Source: Citrobacter sp. Cu233 (GTDB taxonomy: Bacteria; Pseudomonadota; Gammaproteobacteria; Enterobacterales; Enterobacteriaceae). From it: a stretch of DNA of 64,000 nt. The notes under the pieces were generated by a model. That model was given only the letters and a program-made list of their open reading frames with translations, did not search any database and was not told the origin of the DNA. Shown here one piece after another: positions 16,953-25,706 of this stretch. The translations under genes and the position numbers were made by a program. The DNA lies in NCBI RefSeq assembly GCF_030332225.1, contig NZ_JAOWIF010000042.1, positions 402,176-466,175 on the forward strand, read 5' to 3'. Each line of letters starts with the position of its first letter. Positions within the stretch are counted from its first letter, which is position 1.

Positions 16953-18062
16953 TCAGTAGTAGGTCATCAATATGGTGGCGGCTGCTCTGAACTCTCCAGC
17001 CTTCATCGTATTGCCGTCTTTGACCAACTGAGCGGTAAAGTCGATCACGTTGGCCGTGGTACTTGAGCCTGTATCGAAGCTATAGTGCGTCTCGGCGAAT
17101 GAGTTGGGGATAAACTGAAATGACGTGTTTGACCCGAACATCAGCTTGACGCCCACGCCGGAGGCGGCGTTGGTGGTAAGCGTATTCCCCAGTAGATCGT
17201 TACTGCTTCCCGTGGTTTTATTTGCGGTGATTTTCACATCAACGCCAAACAGGTTATTGCAGCCCTTAAGCTGTACGGCAACGTCCTGAGTACGTGTTGA
17301 TTGGTTAAAACCGGCAAGCATATAGTCACCGAGATCGATATTGGTTGAGCCATCGCTGAGTGCTGCGGCCTGACAGGTGGTGGTAATAATGGGGATCTGA
17401 AAGCTGGTTGGGGTAACGTTGAATGTCCAGGGCTTGTTATTGCTATCGGTTCTGTCGCCAATCGCCATTTGCCCCAGTGAGAAGCTGGCTTTTGGTGTTA
17501 ATGTGGTGATACCGCGGGTATTCCCGGCAAACTCGGAGTTGTACTGATAAATATGAATGAGCGCTTTCCAGGTTTTGTTTTTCCAGCGTTCGTCATTGTG
17601 GTCAGCTTCCAGGGTCTCCCAGCTATCGGCGGCTACCCCCGTATTTTTAAAAAAGCCACCGCCCGCATCGGAATAAATTTTGGCGGTAAAATAGACACCT
17701 GGAATATTGGTGTAATACAAAATGGCGCTATCGTCATATGAGCTAGCGGCGCGGGCATAAGCTGTATCAGCTTTTTCTTTTAATACCTCGCCATCGTTAC
17801 CCAGGCTACAGGTTGATTGCAGCGATGGGCTTAGCGTTAAATCAACTGTCGCGAGCAAAACCTCATCATTCGAATACCCAGGTCCACTGGATTGGCTCCA
17901 GCGGATATTATTTGAGGATATGCCATTTACCAGTGTTGTCGTACCACCGCTGCCGCTAGCAAACCGACACTCAATAGCGGCTTGCGCTGGACCCGCCGCA
18001 ATTAACAGGGTGGCGAGCAGAAAATAACTATGCCTTACTGGTGTTCGCCGTGTAATAAACAT
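16953..18062 (-). CDS. yadC: Fimbrial tip adhesin, YadC-like
   Basis: Last gene of the fimbrial operon, 369 residues, about twice the size of the other pilins, as expected for a two-domain tip adhesin. A signal peptide (about 1-28, ending AQA before AIECRF) is followed by an N-terminal receptor-binding domain (about 29-215). A pilin domain (about 220-369) has a Cys pair (TTCQAAAL ... KGCNNLFG) and a chaperone-binding C-terminal strand ending ATILMTYY. K-12 YadC is longer (about 460 residues, from memory) and the N-terminal domain would be expected to diverge most, so the receptor may differ. Receptor unknown. Confidence 0.85.
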   Translation of the reverse strand: MFITRRTPVRHSYFLLATLLIAAGPAQAAIECRFASGSGGTTTLVNGISSNNIRWSQSSGPGYSNDEVLLATVDLTLSPSLQSTCSLGNDGEVLKEKADTAYARAASSYDDSAILYYTNIPGVYFTAKIYSDAGGGFFKNTGVAADSWETLEADHNDERWKNKTWKALIHIYQYNSEFAGNTRGITTLTPKASFSLGQMAIGDRTDSNNKPWTFNVTPTSFQIPIITTTCQAAALSDGSTNIDLGDYMLAGFNQSTRTQDVAVQLKGCNNLFGVDVKITANKTTGSSNDLLGNTLTTNAASGVGVKLMFGSNTSFQFIPNSFAETHYSFDTGSSTTANVIDFTAQLVKDGNTMKAGEFRAAATILMTYY

Positions 18063-18085
18063 GGGTAACCTTCTTTCATCCTGAA

Positions 18086-18682
18086 TTAGTTATAAATGGT
18101 GCTGACCAGTACGTTGCTGGTTATTTTCCCTGTACTCACCGGGCCGGTATTTTGCGTCCGGGCATAGAACTCATACTCGGCGGCCCAGGCATTGTTTTGT
18201 ATATCAATGGTCACGTCAGAGGTGCCATCGCTGTTGAGCACGTTGGTGTGGTGCGCGGTAGAAAAAATAACGATACCGACGTTATCCGCGCCGTTTGCTG
18301 TCACGGGCGTCTCATTGATAAATACCTGCCTGCTGCTCGTTGGCCACTGTCCGCTTTGTGGCTGGAAACTCAATTTCAGCGAATTCACCGTAATATTATC
18401 TCCCGGGCAGTTTTCCACTTTTATTGAGAAGGCTGAGCCAGCAGCGGCATCAGTGGGAGATAGACGTGAACTGCCGTCAGCGTTATAAAACCAACCTTTT
18501 CCGACGGTGGGAAGGTGGACCTGCCCGCCGTCAGAAACCGATATCTGGCAGGTGTTTTCAACAATATTTGCGCTGAGGGTCATCTCCAGGTTTGCGTCAC
18601 CGGCCCGGCAGGTACATGCGACTGCCAGGCACGCCGATAGGCTGAAGATCGCACGTATTTTTTTACTCAGCGTGAATAACAT
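18086..18682 (-). CDS. yadK: Minor fimbrial subunit, YadK-like
   Basis: 198 residues with a signal peptide (about 1-27, ending CRA). The pilin fold has one conserved disulfide (ENTCQISVSDGG and VENCPGDNITV). The C-terminal strand ends KITSNVLVSTIYN, the donor motif bound by chaperone and usher. Length equals K-12 YadK and the position next to the adhesin gene agrees. It probably forms part of the fimbrial tip or adaptor. It is 23 bases from the adhesin gene and 18 from the preceding pilin gene, in one operon. Confidence 0.82.
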   Translation of the reverse strand: MLFTLSKKIRAIFSLSACLAVACTCRAGDANLEMTLSANIVENTCQISVSDGGQVHLPTVGKGWFYNADGSSRLSPTDAAAGSAFSIKVENCPGDNITVNSLKLSFQPQSGQWPTSSRQVFINETPVTANGADNVGIVIFSTAHHTNVLNSDGTSDVTIDIQNNAWAAEYEFYARTQNTGPVSTGKITSNVLVSTIYN

Positions 18683-18700
18683 GATTCCCTACCTCATCTA

Positions 18701-19267
18701 CTATTGATATGTCACCAGGAACGTGACCGGGGCGCTGACGTTGCCTGCAGTGACATCGCTGATGGTTCGTGTCTTCGCAATCACGATTCTGGCATTCATC
18801 TCGACATCAACATTGCTATTGCTAATGGTGATGTTCTGTGCAGGTTTGCTATTGCAGCTCAGGAGCGTACCTGCGCCAGCTTCCCCCTTCCAGATTTCAA
18901 AACCAGTGGCGTTGCCCGCCGAGAAAGAATCGCCGTCAGAATCCGGGCCGGAACAACCGCCGCCGCTACCGGAAATGGCCTGGATCCTGGCAGATTTAAC
19001 GCCTACGCAATCGCTGAATGCAATTTTGAAGGCTTCGCTGCGGGTCTGTGCAACCAGATCGGATTTAAACACGTCGCCAAAAGCGAGTGTGCTGATAGCT
19101 TGTCCGCCGGCGCTCTGGATTTGCGCCGTGCAGGTACCGGCTTCAATAGTTGATGTGAACGTTGCCTGAACACTGGTAGTGCCGGTAATGTCTGCGAGCG
19201 TCACTGAGGAGTAACCGACGGTGAGGAAGGTGGCAACGATCAAAGATGCCAGGGTATACATTTTCAT
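18701..19267 (-). CDS. yadL: Minor fimbrial subunit, YadL-like
   Basis: 188 residues with a signal peptide (about 1-25, ending TLA). A pilin domain has the usual Cys pair (EAGTCTAQI and FSDCVGVK) plus two further cysteines (GGGCSGPD and LLSCNSKP) that could form a second disulfide. The C-terminal strand ends APVTFLVTYQ. It sits third from the end of the operon between two other pilin genes. The assignment to YadL rests on order and size; these subunits diverge quickly. Confidence 0.78.
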   Translation of the reverse strand: MKMYTLASLIVATFLTVGYSSVTLADITGTTSVQATFTSTIEAGTCTAQIQSAGGQAISTLAFGDVFKSDLVAQTRSEAFKIAFSDCVGVKSARIQAISGSGGGCSGPDSDGDSFSAGNATGFEIWKGEAGAGTLLSCNSKPAQNITISNSNVDVEMNARIVIAKTRTISDVTAGNVSAPVTFLVTYQ

Positions 19268-19284
19268 TTTTGGGCTCCTTGCCG

Positions 19285-19860
19285 TTATTCATACTCAAAA
19301 TTGAACGTTGCGGTGGCGCTGAAAATACCGGTTGTTCCTTTGCCTGTTGCCGTTTCTATGAGCCGGGCGACTAATGGCACTTCCTGGGCGTTGATTTCGC
19401 TTGATGTCCAAAGTAGGGTTTTGGCCTCGTCGGTGGCATTAATTTCAAAAGGCTGATCGGGAGTAATGGCTCGGGCGATGCTGACACCAACGTTGCTTGC
19501 TGCGTTATTGGTCGCCGAATTGCTAATGGCCGTTTGGATGCTGGAGGCGCTACCGGTGATGGTGGTTTTCAGTTTGGTTAAGCTTGACGGGCAGTCGACA
19601 ATTTTGAGCTTAAACGCGGTGGTCGCGGAGGTGTCGGCGTTGATGATTTTATCCAGTTGGGTAATCCCGCCGCTGCCGATGGGGATAACATTGTTTGTGC
19701 CGTCGCCGCTACCGCCTTCAAGGGTCATATCGCAGGTGGTCTCGCGAAGCGTTGCGGTGAACGTCAGGTCGAGATTGAGCGTACCGTTGGCCATGGACGG
19801 CGAGCTTACGCACAGCGTTAGCAGGATGATAATACGGAAAAAGAACCGTGATGATTGCAT
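19285..19860 (-). CDS. yadM: Minor fimbrial subunit, YadM-like
   Basis: 191 residues with a signal peptide (about 1-24, ending SMA). Pilin domain with the disulfide pair RETTCDMTL and IVDCPSSL, and a C-terminal donor strand ending SATATFNFEYE. It lies 19 bases after the usher gene. The YadM name is by order within the operon. Probably an adaptor between fibre and tip (inferred). Confidence 0.78.
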   Translation of the reverse strand: MQSSRFFFRIIILLTLCVSSPSMANGTLNLDLTFTATLRETTCDMTLEGGSGDGTNNVIPIGSGGITQLDKIINADTSATTAFKLKIVDCPSSLTKLKTTITGSASSIQTAISNSATNNAASNVGVSIARAITPDQPFEINATDEAKTLLWTSSEINAQEVPLVARLIETATGKGTTGIFSATATFNFEYE

Positions 19861-19879
19861 AAAACACTCCTTGTAAAAA

Positions 19880-22465
19880 CTATTCCATCTGGCAAGTTTG
19901 GTTATTCAGCAGGATGCTTAATCCCACTTTCTGTGCAGACTCCATAATGCGATATGTCACTGTACAGCTGCTGTTAGCAGTATTTCCCCATACGACGCGT
20001 AGCGTGCCATTGTCCTGCACGCCGCGGACATAAGCCTGCCCCGCCTGGCCGACTACGCCTATTGAAAGACCTTGTTCATTGAGTACATCTGCACCAAGCG
20101 GAATAAAACCGTGGTCTGAACGATGCAGATCGAGCAGCAGCGAACGGCCCTGATCGGTTTCAAAATCGACCCGAATGACGGCACCGCTGCGCGGTACGGC
20201 AATGGTACTGGTGTTTTTAACCTCTACATCCGATTCCAGGCTGGAGATATCAAGACCAACCGTGTTTTCCCGATAAGCAGACAAATACGGCATGATGGCG
20301 TAGCCAGAGCCGTCGATAACGCCATCGCCGGTCGTTAAGTGCGCACCTTCTGCACCGGGAGCGCTGACCAGTGCCAGCGTATCGGTGTCACCGATGCTGC
20401 CGGGCGCGAGCGTGAGCCCGCCGGCGTGCAGCAGCATGCCGCCACTGTAGCTCAAGGAGGCCTGGCGGTTACTCCCGTCTGCTGCGGAGGCAGAAAGGCT
20501 TAAGGGGCCATAAGCGCTGTTGTAGCTACCGTATCCACCGATTTGCTTGGTGTCGCTACCATCAGCATGAGTCGTGCTGGCGTTGATGCTGTAGCTAAAG
20601 CGGTAATCTTCGGTATTGCCGTTAGCGCTGGTATTCAGCGTTGAATTCTTTTTGAAGTCGGAACTCAGGCTGGTGTTGATGCTGGAGAACCTGCCCGTGG
20701 ATTCTCCGTGGTTAAACAGCGTCCCCAGCGGAATACTGGGGTTGAGATACAGTCGATCGTCTTTTTCGCCGTACTCGTTATAGCTGCGCTGCAATGAGAT
20801 ACTGTAGCTGCCAAGACTGAATGAGTTGTTGTAACCTACTGAATACTGGGCGGTTGTTCTGCTGCTATTCCAGTAGTTTTGCCAGCTTCCTGTCAGATAA
20901 AGCGAACCATAATCCTTTTTTTCTGCTGCCAGCGGTTGGCTCACGTTAATTTGTATCTGGTTTTTCATCCGCTGATAGCTGTCATAGGTGCTGTTACTAT
21001 CGTTGTCAGTGTTGTTTTGAATTTCGTCGGCGAGTGTGGCCGCATCGCTTAGTGTCAGATAGTTTGCCGTTGAAAAACGGTAGGCGGCGACGTTGAAAGA
21101 GGTGCGTGTCGGCTCAATCAGCTTGCTCCAGGAGAGGCGATAGCTTTGTCCGCTTAGCGGGCCCGGGCCGCTGATATCAGCATCGGAATAGGTCGCATCG
21201 AATGAGAATGCTCCCAGCCGTGTATTGATTGCCAACCCCAGCAGGCCGGAGAAATAATGGTTATCTGCATACTGTGCGCCAGCGTATCCCGTGGCTAGAT
21301 CCGTTAAGCCGTAAAAGCCTGAGAGGTAGCCCACTTTGGGTCGTGTTTTCAAATTGCTATCATTCAGCTCACCCAGGCCAATATCCCAGCGGGCATTGCC
21401 GGGGCGAATAAGCTGGCTGACGGAGGAGTAGGGTACGGAAAAGGTACGCTGACTGCCGTCCGACTCTTCGACGGTAACCACCAGATCGCTGCCGTAGCCC
21501 ACGGTGCTCAGGTCGCTAATTTCGAATTCGCCCGGCGGGACGGTGCTTTCATAAATTTTATTGCCGCTTTGCGTCACGGTGACTTTAGCATTGCTGTTGG
21601 CGACACCATGAATCGTGGGCGCATACGTGGAGATCCCGCCCGGCAGCATGCGGTCATCGTTATAAATACGCATACCGCGCAGGTTGAAAGAGTTAAATAC
21701 ATCGCCACGTGTATAGGAGTCGCCAAGCAACAACTGTGAATGTAGCCTTGTAAGGTCGCGCTGTAGATAAATGTCCTGACTGGCGTAGTCGGCGCCGCTG
21801 TCCTGATCCCAGTTGAGGGTGCCTCGCGAACGCAGGCGCCACGGCCCAAAATTCAGACCATATTTTAGTCCAGCATAGGCGGTTTCTGTTGTGCTGTTTG
21901 CGCTATGGTTACGCCAGGCGTTGAGATCGTACGAAACCATGGCTGCGGCTATCCCTTCATCCCAGAGCGAAGGATCAATATAGCCATTCGGGTGCCTGTC
22001 GATATAAATCTGCGGCGAATTGAGGTTGAGCTCTTGGGTACCGGCGTCAAAATCCCAACTCATGCCGGGAAAGGCGCTGGTGATATCAATGCAGGTATCT
22101 TCGTCGTTATCTTTTAGTTTTTCTTTAACTGCATCCGCTTTAACCCCTATCTGCATCAGTATTTTGGCGGTGAAGCAGGGGGTGGCTCGCGGGGTATTAT
22201 TGTCCTTAAAGGTAAAATTGGTCAGCAGCTTTTTTCTTTTGTTTAGCGATAGTTGGGTTTTGAACGTCCCAGGAATAATGGGATTGCCTTTTGAGAAGCG
22301 GCTAATATCAATATTATTACCGGTGTTAAACAAGAATTGATCGTTAAATTCGACCTCTTCATTAGAAGGTTGAGGCGTAGAGGTATCGGCCGCAAAGGAT
22401 GGATCCTGGGCAGCAAAATAGATAAAAATAAAGCAAATCGGGCTACGCAGTAACAATCTCTTCAC
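19880..22465 (-). CDS. htrE: Outer-membrane fimbrial usher, HtrE-like
   Basis: 861 residues. A signal peptide (about 1-25, ending SFA) is followed by an N-terminal chaperone-binding domain (about 30-150, with VEFNDQFLF). The central 24-strand beta barrel with plug (about 160-680) contains LLGDSYTRGDVFNSFNLRGMRIYNDDRMLP and the conserved APTIHGVA. Two C-terminal domains end with a conserved Cys pair (NSSCTVTY and NNQTCQME). It assembles and secretes the pilus through the outer membrane. Length is close to K-12 HtrE (865). It follows the chaperone gene by 48 bases. Confidence 0.92.
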   Translation of the reverse strand: MKRLLLRSPICFIFIYFAAQDPSFAADTSTPQPSNEEVEFNDQFLFNTGNNIDISRFSKGNPIIPGTFKTQLSLNKRKKLLTNFTFKDNNTPRATPCFTAKILMQIGVKADAVKEKLKDNDEDTCIDITSAFPGMSWDFDAGTQELNLNSPQIYIDRHPNGYIDPSLWDEGIAAAMVSYDLNAWRNHSANSTTETAYAGLKYGLNFGPWRLRSRGTLNWDQDSGADYASQDIYLQRDLTRLHSQLLLGDSYTRGDVFNSFNLRGMRIYNDDRMLPGGISTYAPTIHGVANSNAKVTVTQSGNKIYESTVPPGEFEISDLSTVGYGSDLVVTVEESDGSQRTFSVPYSSVSQLIRPGNARWDIGLGELNDSNLKTRPKVGYLSGFYGLTDLATGYAGAQYADNHYFSGLLGLAINTRLGAFSFDATYSDADISGPGPLSGQSYRLSWSKLIEPTRTSFNVAAYRFSTANYLTLSDAATLADEIQNNTDNDSNSTYDSYQRMKNQIQINVSQPLAAEKKDYGSLYLTGSWQNYWNSSRTTAQYSVGYNNSFSLGSYSISLQRSYNEYGEKDDRLYLNPSIPLGTLFNHGESTGRFSSINTSLSSDFKKNSTLNTSANGNTEDYRFSYSINASTTHADGSDTKQIGGYGSYNSAYGPLSLSASAADGSNRQASLSYSGGMLLHAGGLTLAPGSIGDTDTLALVSAPGAEGAHLTTGDGVIDGSGYAIMPYLSAYRENTVGLDISSLESDVEVKNTSTIAVPRSGAVIRVDFETDQGRSLLLDLHRSDHGFIPLGADVLNEQGLSIGVVGQAGQAYVRGVQDNGTLRVVWGNTANSSCTVTYRIMESAQKVGLSILLNNQTCQME

Positions 22466-22513
22466 TAATCCATTAGTTACTAACAGCAGAGGTACTGCTA
22501 GCAGGTTGTTATG

Positions 22514-23254
22514 TTATTTAATGACCGCTTGGTGTTGTTCTACTCCACCGAAATCATTAATAGATGCATAAGTAATTTTTGCGACTTTAGCCGAACGGGT
22601 ATGAGTTAATGCCATAGCCTGACTGCTGAATGGCGCGACAGTGTGCGGCTCAACCTCTTCGGGTGCGCCACCTAACTGAGCGGTGACTTTTGCCAGCGAG
22701 ACGTAATAGGGTGAATCGTTGTGTGCAACCAAAACAGGTTTGCTGTTTTGTCGCTGTTGAGACCATGTTAACTGCGTCGCCGCGGTTGAAGGAGTGCCTT
22801 TCAATCCATTTGGACGGAAGAACATTTTGATACGTGTACGGAACGCCAACTGCAGCATATTCTGGGTTTCAGCGTTTTTGGCTTTTGGCGGCACTTCAAG
22901 TACGTTAAACCAGTACATGGTTTCTCTGTCCTGAGCGAGCGGCTGCCCAAGCCAGGTGATGCGCACCGTCTGGCCTTTTCCGGCATCAATACGCGATACT
23001 GGCGGTGTGATGACGAAGGGAAGCTTCAGTTCCTGCGGGTTCGTGGTATCGCGGCCATCGTCCAGCCAGGTTTGCACTAATAGCGGTTTTCCACCTCGGT
23101 TTTCCATATTTACCGTCACGTCTTTGGCTGATTCCGGATAAATAACACGGGTGCCGGAAATCACTATATCGGCGAGAGCGGCATGAGATGCGAGAAAGGT
23201 TGCACCAAACAATAGCGCAGATTGGGCGGTTTTAGTGAGACTCATCATATTCAT
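22514..23254 (-). CDS. yadV: Periplasmic fimbrial chaperone, YadV/EcpD-like
   Basis: 246 residues, the same as E. coli YadV. A signal peptide (about 1-28, ending AALA before DIVISGTRVIYPE) is followed by two immunoglobulin-like domains. The PapD-type signature spans MYWFNVLEVPPKAK (about 112-125), and the subunit-binding Arg and Lys are present in domains 1 and 2 (GTRVIY, TRIKMFFRP). It holds pilins in an assembly-ready state by donor-strand complementation. Several start codons are possible (23254, 23248, 23245); all give a workable signal peptide. Confidence 0.9.
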   Translation of the reverse strand: MNMMSLTKTAQSALLFGATFLASHAALADIVISGTRVIYPESAKDVTVNMENRGGKPLLVQTWLDDGRDTTNPQELKLPFVITPPVSRIDAGKGQTVRITWLGQPLAQDRETMYWFNVLEVPPKAKNAETQNMLQLAFRTRIKMFFRPNGLKGTPSTAATQLTWSQQRQNSKPVLVAHNDSPYYVSLAKVTAQLGGAPEEVEPHTVAPFSSQAMALTHTRSAKVAKITYASINDFGGVEQHQAVIK

Positions 23255-23309
23255 CCATAAATATCTAAGGCGCTTTTCCTGATAGATAAGCGCCTGTTTA
23301 TCAAAGTAA

Positions 23310-23894
23310 TTATTGATATGTCATTGTGAAGGTCACGTTGCTGCTTACGCTACCAGCAGTGATATCGTTTGTGTCTTTGACCCAGTCAGCGCTGGGAACA
23401 TAGGCCACGCGATAGGAGAGAGTGCCTTCACCAGTACTGGTATCGGCGGCTTGGGTATTGTTGCCAGCGAGCCCGATGTTAATACGAGTTTTATCTGCGC
23501 TAGCATTGTTGTAGAGCGCCAGGTTGACGTTGTTAGCGTGGCCTGCCACGGTGGGGTCGCTTTTTAGCGTACCGTTAGTGAGATCGGCAAACTGCTGTGA
23601 GGTAAAGGTGGCGGAGGCGGTCGCTTGTCCGTCCGGGCAATTCGTGAGCTTCAATTCGAATTCTTTTTCACCCACACCTTTATCGATGGTTGTGCCTTCA
23701 ACATCGCTTTTCTTTACAACAGGGAGTGATATGGTGACATTGTTTGCATCAACGCCGTTATTGGTTGTGATGGTACAGGTCGTATCCGTGACTGCGCCAT
23801 CAAAAGTAATAAGACCCATATCGGCAGCCTGGGCTGAAAGAGAACCCATTGTGGCTACCGCGAAGGCGGTGGCAATAGTTGTTTTATAAATCAT
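23310..23894 (-). CDS. yadN: Major fimbrial subunit, YadN-like
   Basis: First gene of the operon, 194 residues, equal in length to E. coli YadN. A signal peptide (about 1-23, ending SAQA before ADMGLITF) is followed by a pilin domain with one disulfide (TDTTCTITTNNG and LTNCPDGQ). The C-terminal donor strand ends SNVTFTMTYQ. First position, next to the promoter region, fits the major shaft subunit. The 355-bp region upstream is AT-rich and must carry the operon promoter. Confidence 0.88.
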   Translation of the reverse strand: MIYKTTIATAFAVATMGSLSAQAADMGLITFDGAVTDTTCTITTNNGVDANNVTISLPVVKKSDVEGTTIDKGVGEKEFELKLTNCPDGQATASATFTSQQFADLTNGTLKSDPTVAGHANNVNLALYNNASADKTRINIGLAGNNTQAADTSTGEGTLSYRVAYVPSADWVKDTNDITAGSVSSNVTFTMTYQ

Positions 23895-24209
23895 ATATAA
23901 TATCCATTTATGAGTGGTGATAAAATTAATTCATTTAATTTTCTATGTGCCTTAATATTATGTTTGTGAAATATAATCCTGTTTAGTTATATTTTCTAAA
24001 AAGATTATTAAGTTTTATTTGAAGTTTGGTGGGTATACCTTAATAGATTACGTGAGTAGCCCCCTCCGGGCCATGCTATGCAGGTTGTGGCTTGTTTGAG
24101 GAAAGGATTAATTCGACGGAATAGCGGCAGTGCGCAATAGATAAGGGAATGAGATATTATACGGCTGCATTAAATATATTATGATGCCGTATTACATAGG
24201 AGATAAATG
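23895..24209. other. AT-rich control region upstream of the fimbrial operon
   Basis: About 315 bp without a gene. It is clearly more AT-rich than its neighbours near 23900-24040, a composition often bound by H-NS. It contains a perfect 8-bp inverted repeat AAAATTAA-ttcat-TTAATTTT at 23922-23942, in the predicted fimbrial leader. I see no recombinase gene and no long inverted repeats that would suggest phase inversion. The promoter cannot be placed with confidence. Confidence 0.5.
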
Positions 24210-24242
24210 TGCGGAGACAACCAGACTCATGCGGTCTCCGCA
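24210..24242 (-). terminator. Candidate panD terminator
   Basis: A 9-bp stem TGCGGAGAC / GTCTCCGCA encloses a 15-base loop just downstream of the panD stop. There is no clean T run on the minus strand, so this may be a 3'-end-protecting hairpin rather than a full terminator. Confidence 0.5.
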
Positions 24243-24249
24243 ATTCGCA

Positions 24250-24630
24250 TCACGCAACCTGTATCGGAATGGCTTTCGCGGTACGCTTCATTTCGTTGTC
24301 GCCTTCAAAGTAAGCCACTTTCGGGCGCCATGTACGGGCTTCTTCATCAGACATAGTGACAAAGCTGGCGATAATCACAATGTCACCGACATCAGCACAG
24401 TGTGCAGCCGCACCGTTCACCGAAATGATTTTGGAGCCGCGTTCAGCCGCAATCGCATAGGTTGAGAAACGTTTCCCATTCGTCACGTTCCAGATATCAA
24501 TAGCTTCGTTTTCCAGAATACCTGAGGCATCGAGGAAATCCTGGTCGATGGCGCAGGAGCCTTCGTAGTGCAGGTCCGCCTGCGTGACTTTTACGCGGTG
24601 GAGCTTGCCTTGCAGCATGGTGCGAATCAT
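24250..24630 (-). CDS. panD: Aspartate 1-decarboxylase precursor
   Basis: Makes beta-alanine from aspartate for pantothenate and CoA synthesis. 126 residues. The proenzyme cleaves itself between Gly24 and Ser25 (HYEGSCAI) to form the catalytic pyruvoyl group on the alpha chain; Tyr58, Arg54 and Lys9 regions are conserved (KRFSTYAI). The frame extends 14 codons further upstream, but ATG 24630 gives the E. coli N-terminus [16 protein letters not shown]. Here panC lies only 96 bp upstream; K-12 has a transposase-like gene (rpnC/yadD) between them. Confidence 0.96.
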   Translation of the reverse strand: MIRTMLQGKLHRVKVTQADLHYEGSCAIDQDFLDASGILENEAIDIWNVTNGKRFSTYAIAAERGSKIISVNGAAAHCADVGDIVIIASFVTMSDEEARTWRPKVAYFEGDNEMKRTAKAIPIQVA

Positions 24631-24726
24631 AACTTCTATACCCTGTCGTTTACCTTGGCTAAGCAGGCGCAACTGGCCCGCTTTGAGAAATTTCTCAGGC
24701 AGTATTGCCCGATTTTTAACCCCTGT

Positions 24727-25581
24727 CTACTGGGCTAATGTAACGCTTTGATTATCGATCAGCCGTGCCTGGCCCAGCCATGCGGCGACCAGAATCACTG
24801 CGCGTTGGCTGCTTTCAGTCAGTTCCAGCAGTGTGTCGGCATCGCGGATCTGAATATCGTCGGCACGGAAACCTTTTTCATTCAGCTCCTGCGCGGCAAT
24901 AGCAATAATCTCTTCCAGATCGCGCTCGCCGGCCTGTAATTTTTCGCCAATGCGGCTCATCACGTTGTACAAGCCTGGGGCGATTTTACGCTGCTCTGCC
25001 GTCAGATATCCGTTACGTGAGCTAAGGGCTAAGCCGTCTTTGGCGCGAATAATAGGCACACCGACGATCTCAATGTCATAACCCATATCCGCAACCATTT
25101 TGCGGATCAATGCTAACTGCTGGAAATCTTTTTCGCCAAAGCAAGCAACATCCGGCTGGATCAGATTGAACAGTTTGCTGACGATGGTTGCGACACCACG
25201 GAAGTGCCCTGGACGGCTAGCGCCTTCCAGCATAGTAGACAGCCCCGGAACCTCGACATAGGTTTGTGAATCGGTCCCTTGCGGATAGATCTCAAGCGCT
25301 GCCGGCGCAAAGACATAATCCACTTTGCGCTTGTTCAGCTTCTCACAATCTTCCTGCAGTGTTCGCGGGTAGCGCACCAGATCGTCCGGTCGGTCAAACT
25401 GCATCGGGTTGACGAAAATACTGACGATCACCACATCAGCCTGAGCTTTTGCTTCATCGACCAGCTTCATGTGACCGTCGTGTAGATTGCCCATGGTGGG
25501 AACCAGCGCCACACGTTTACCTTCCTGGCGCAGACGGCGAATATGCTGGCGCAGCAGCGGCAGGGTTTCAATAATTAGCAC
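24727..25581 (-). CDS. panC: Pantothenate synthetase
   Basis: ATP-dependent ligation of pantoate and beta-alanine to pantothenate. 284 residues. The HIGH-type motif is NLHDGHMKL (about 32-40). The KMSKS-like region is around [10 protein letters not shown] (about 180-190). MGxLHxGH and GEKDFQQ motifs are present. Translation starts at GTG 25581 behind AAGGAG with a 7-base gap. It belongs to the pan cluster with panB upstream and panD downstream; a BIME separates it from panB. Confidence 0.96.
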   Translation of the reverse strand: MLIIETLPLLRQHIRRLRQEGKRVALVPTMGNLHDGHMKLVDEAKAQADVVIVSIFVNPMQFDRPDDLVRYPRTLQEDCEKLNKRKVDYVFAPAALEIYPQGTDSQTYVEVPGLSTMLEGASRPGHFRGVATIVSKLFNLIQPDVACFGEKDFQQLALIRKMVADMGYDIEIVGVPIIRAKDGLALSSRNGYLTAEQRKIAPGLYNVMSRIGEKLQAGERDLEEIIAIAAQELNEKGFRADDIQIRDADTLLELTESSQRAVILVAAWLGQARLIDNQSVTLAQ

Positions 25582-25610
25582 ACCTTGACTCCTTTAGTTG
25601 CCTGAAGGTT

Positions 25611-25690
25611 TGTAGGCCAGATAAGCCGTTTGCGCCGCCATCCGGCAACGTGCGCCGAACCGCCTGATGGCGCTACGCTTATCAGGCCTG
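25611..25690. repeat. BIME between panB and panC
   Basis: Two REP arms: TTGTAGGCCAGATAAGCCG...GCCATCCGGCAACG and CCGCCTGATGGCGCTACGCTTATCAGGCCTG. They lie within the pan operon, where they may reduce readthrough or protect the panB message from 3' decay. Confidence 0.85.
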
Positions 25691-25706
25691 CATCTCGTCA
25701 GAAAAT

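Noticed and set aside
24037-24070. GGGTATACC near the fimbrial control region as a third ERIC end
   Set aside because: Only the terminal few bases resemble ERIC. The inner core GTGACTGGG / CCTGGGGATT is absent.
23895-24249. Invertible promoter switch for the fimbrial operon
   Set aside because: No long inverted repeats flank the region and no recombinase gene is near. The only perfect inverted repeat I noticed is 8 bp with a 5-base loop.
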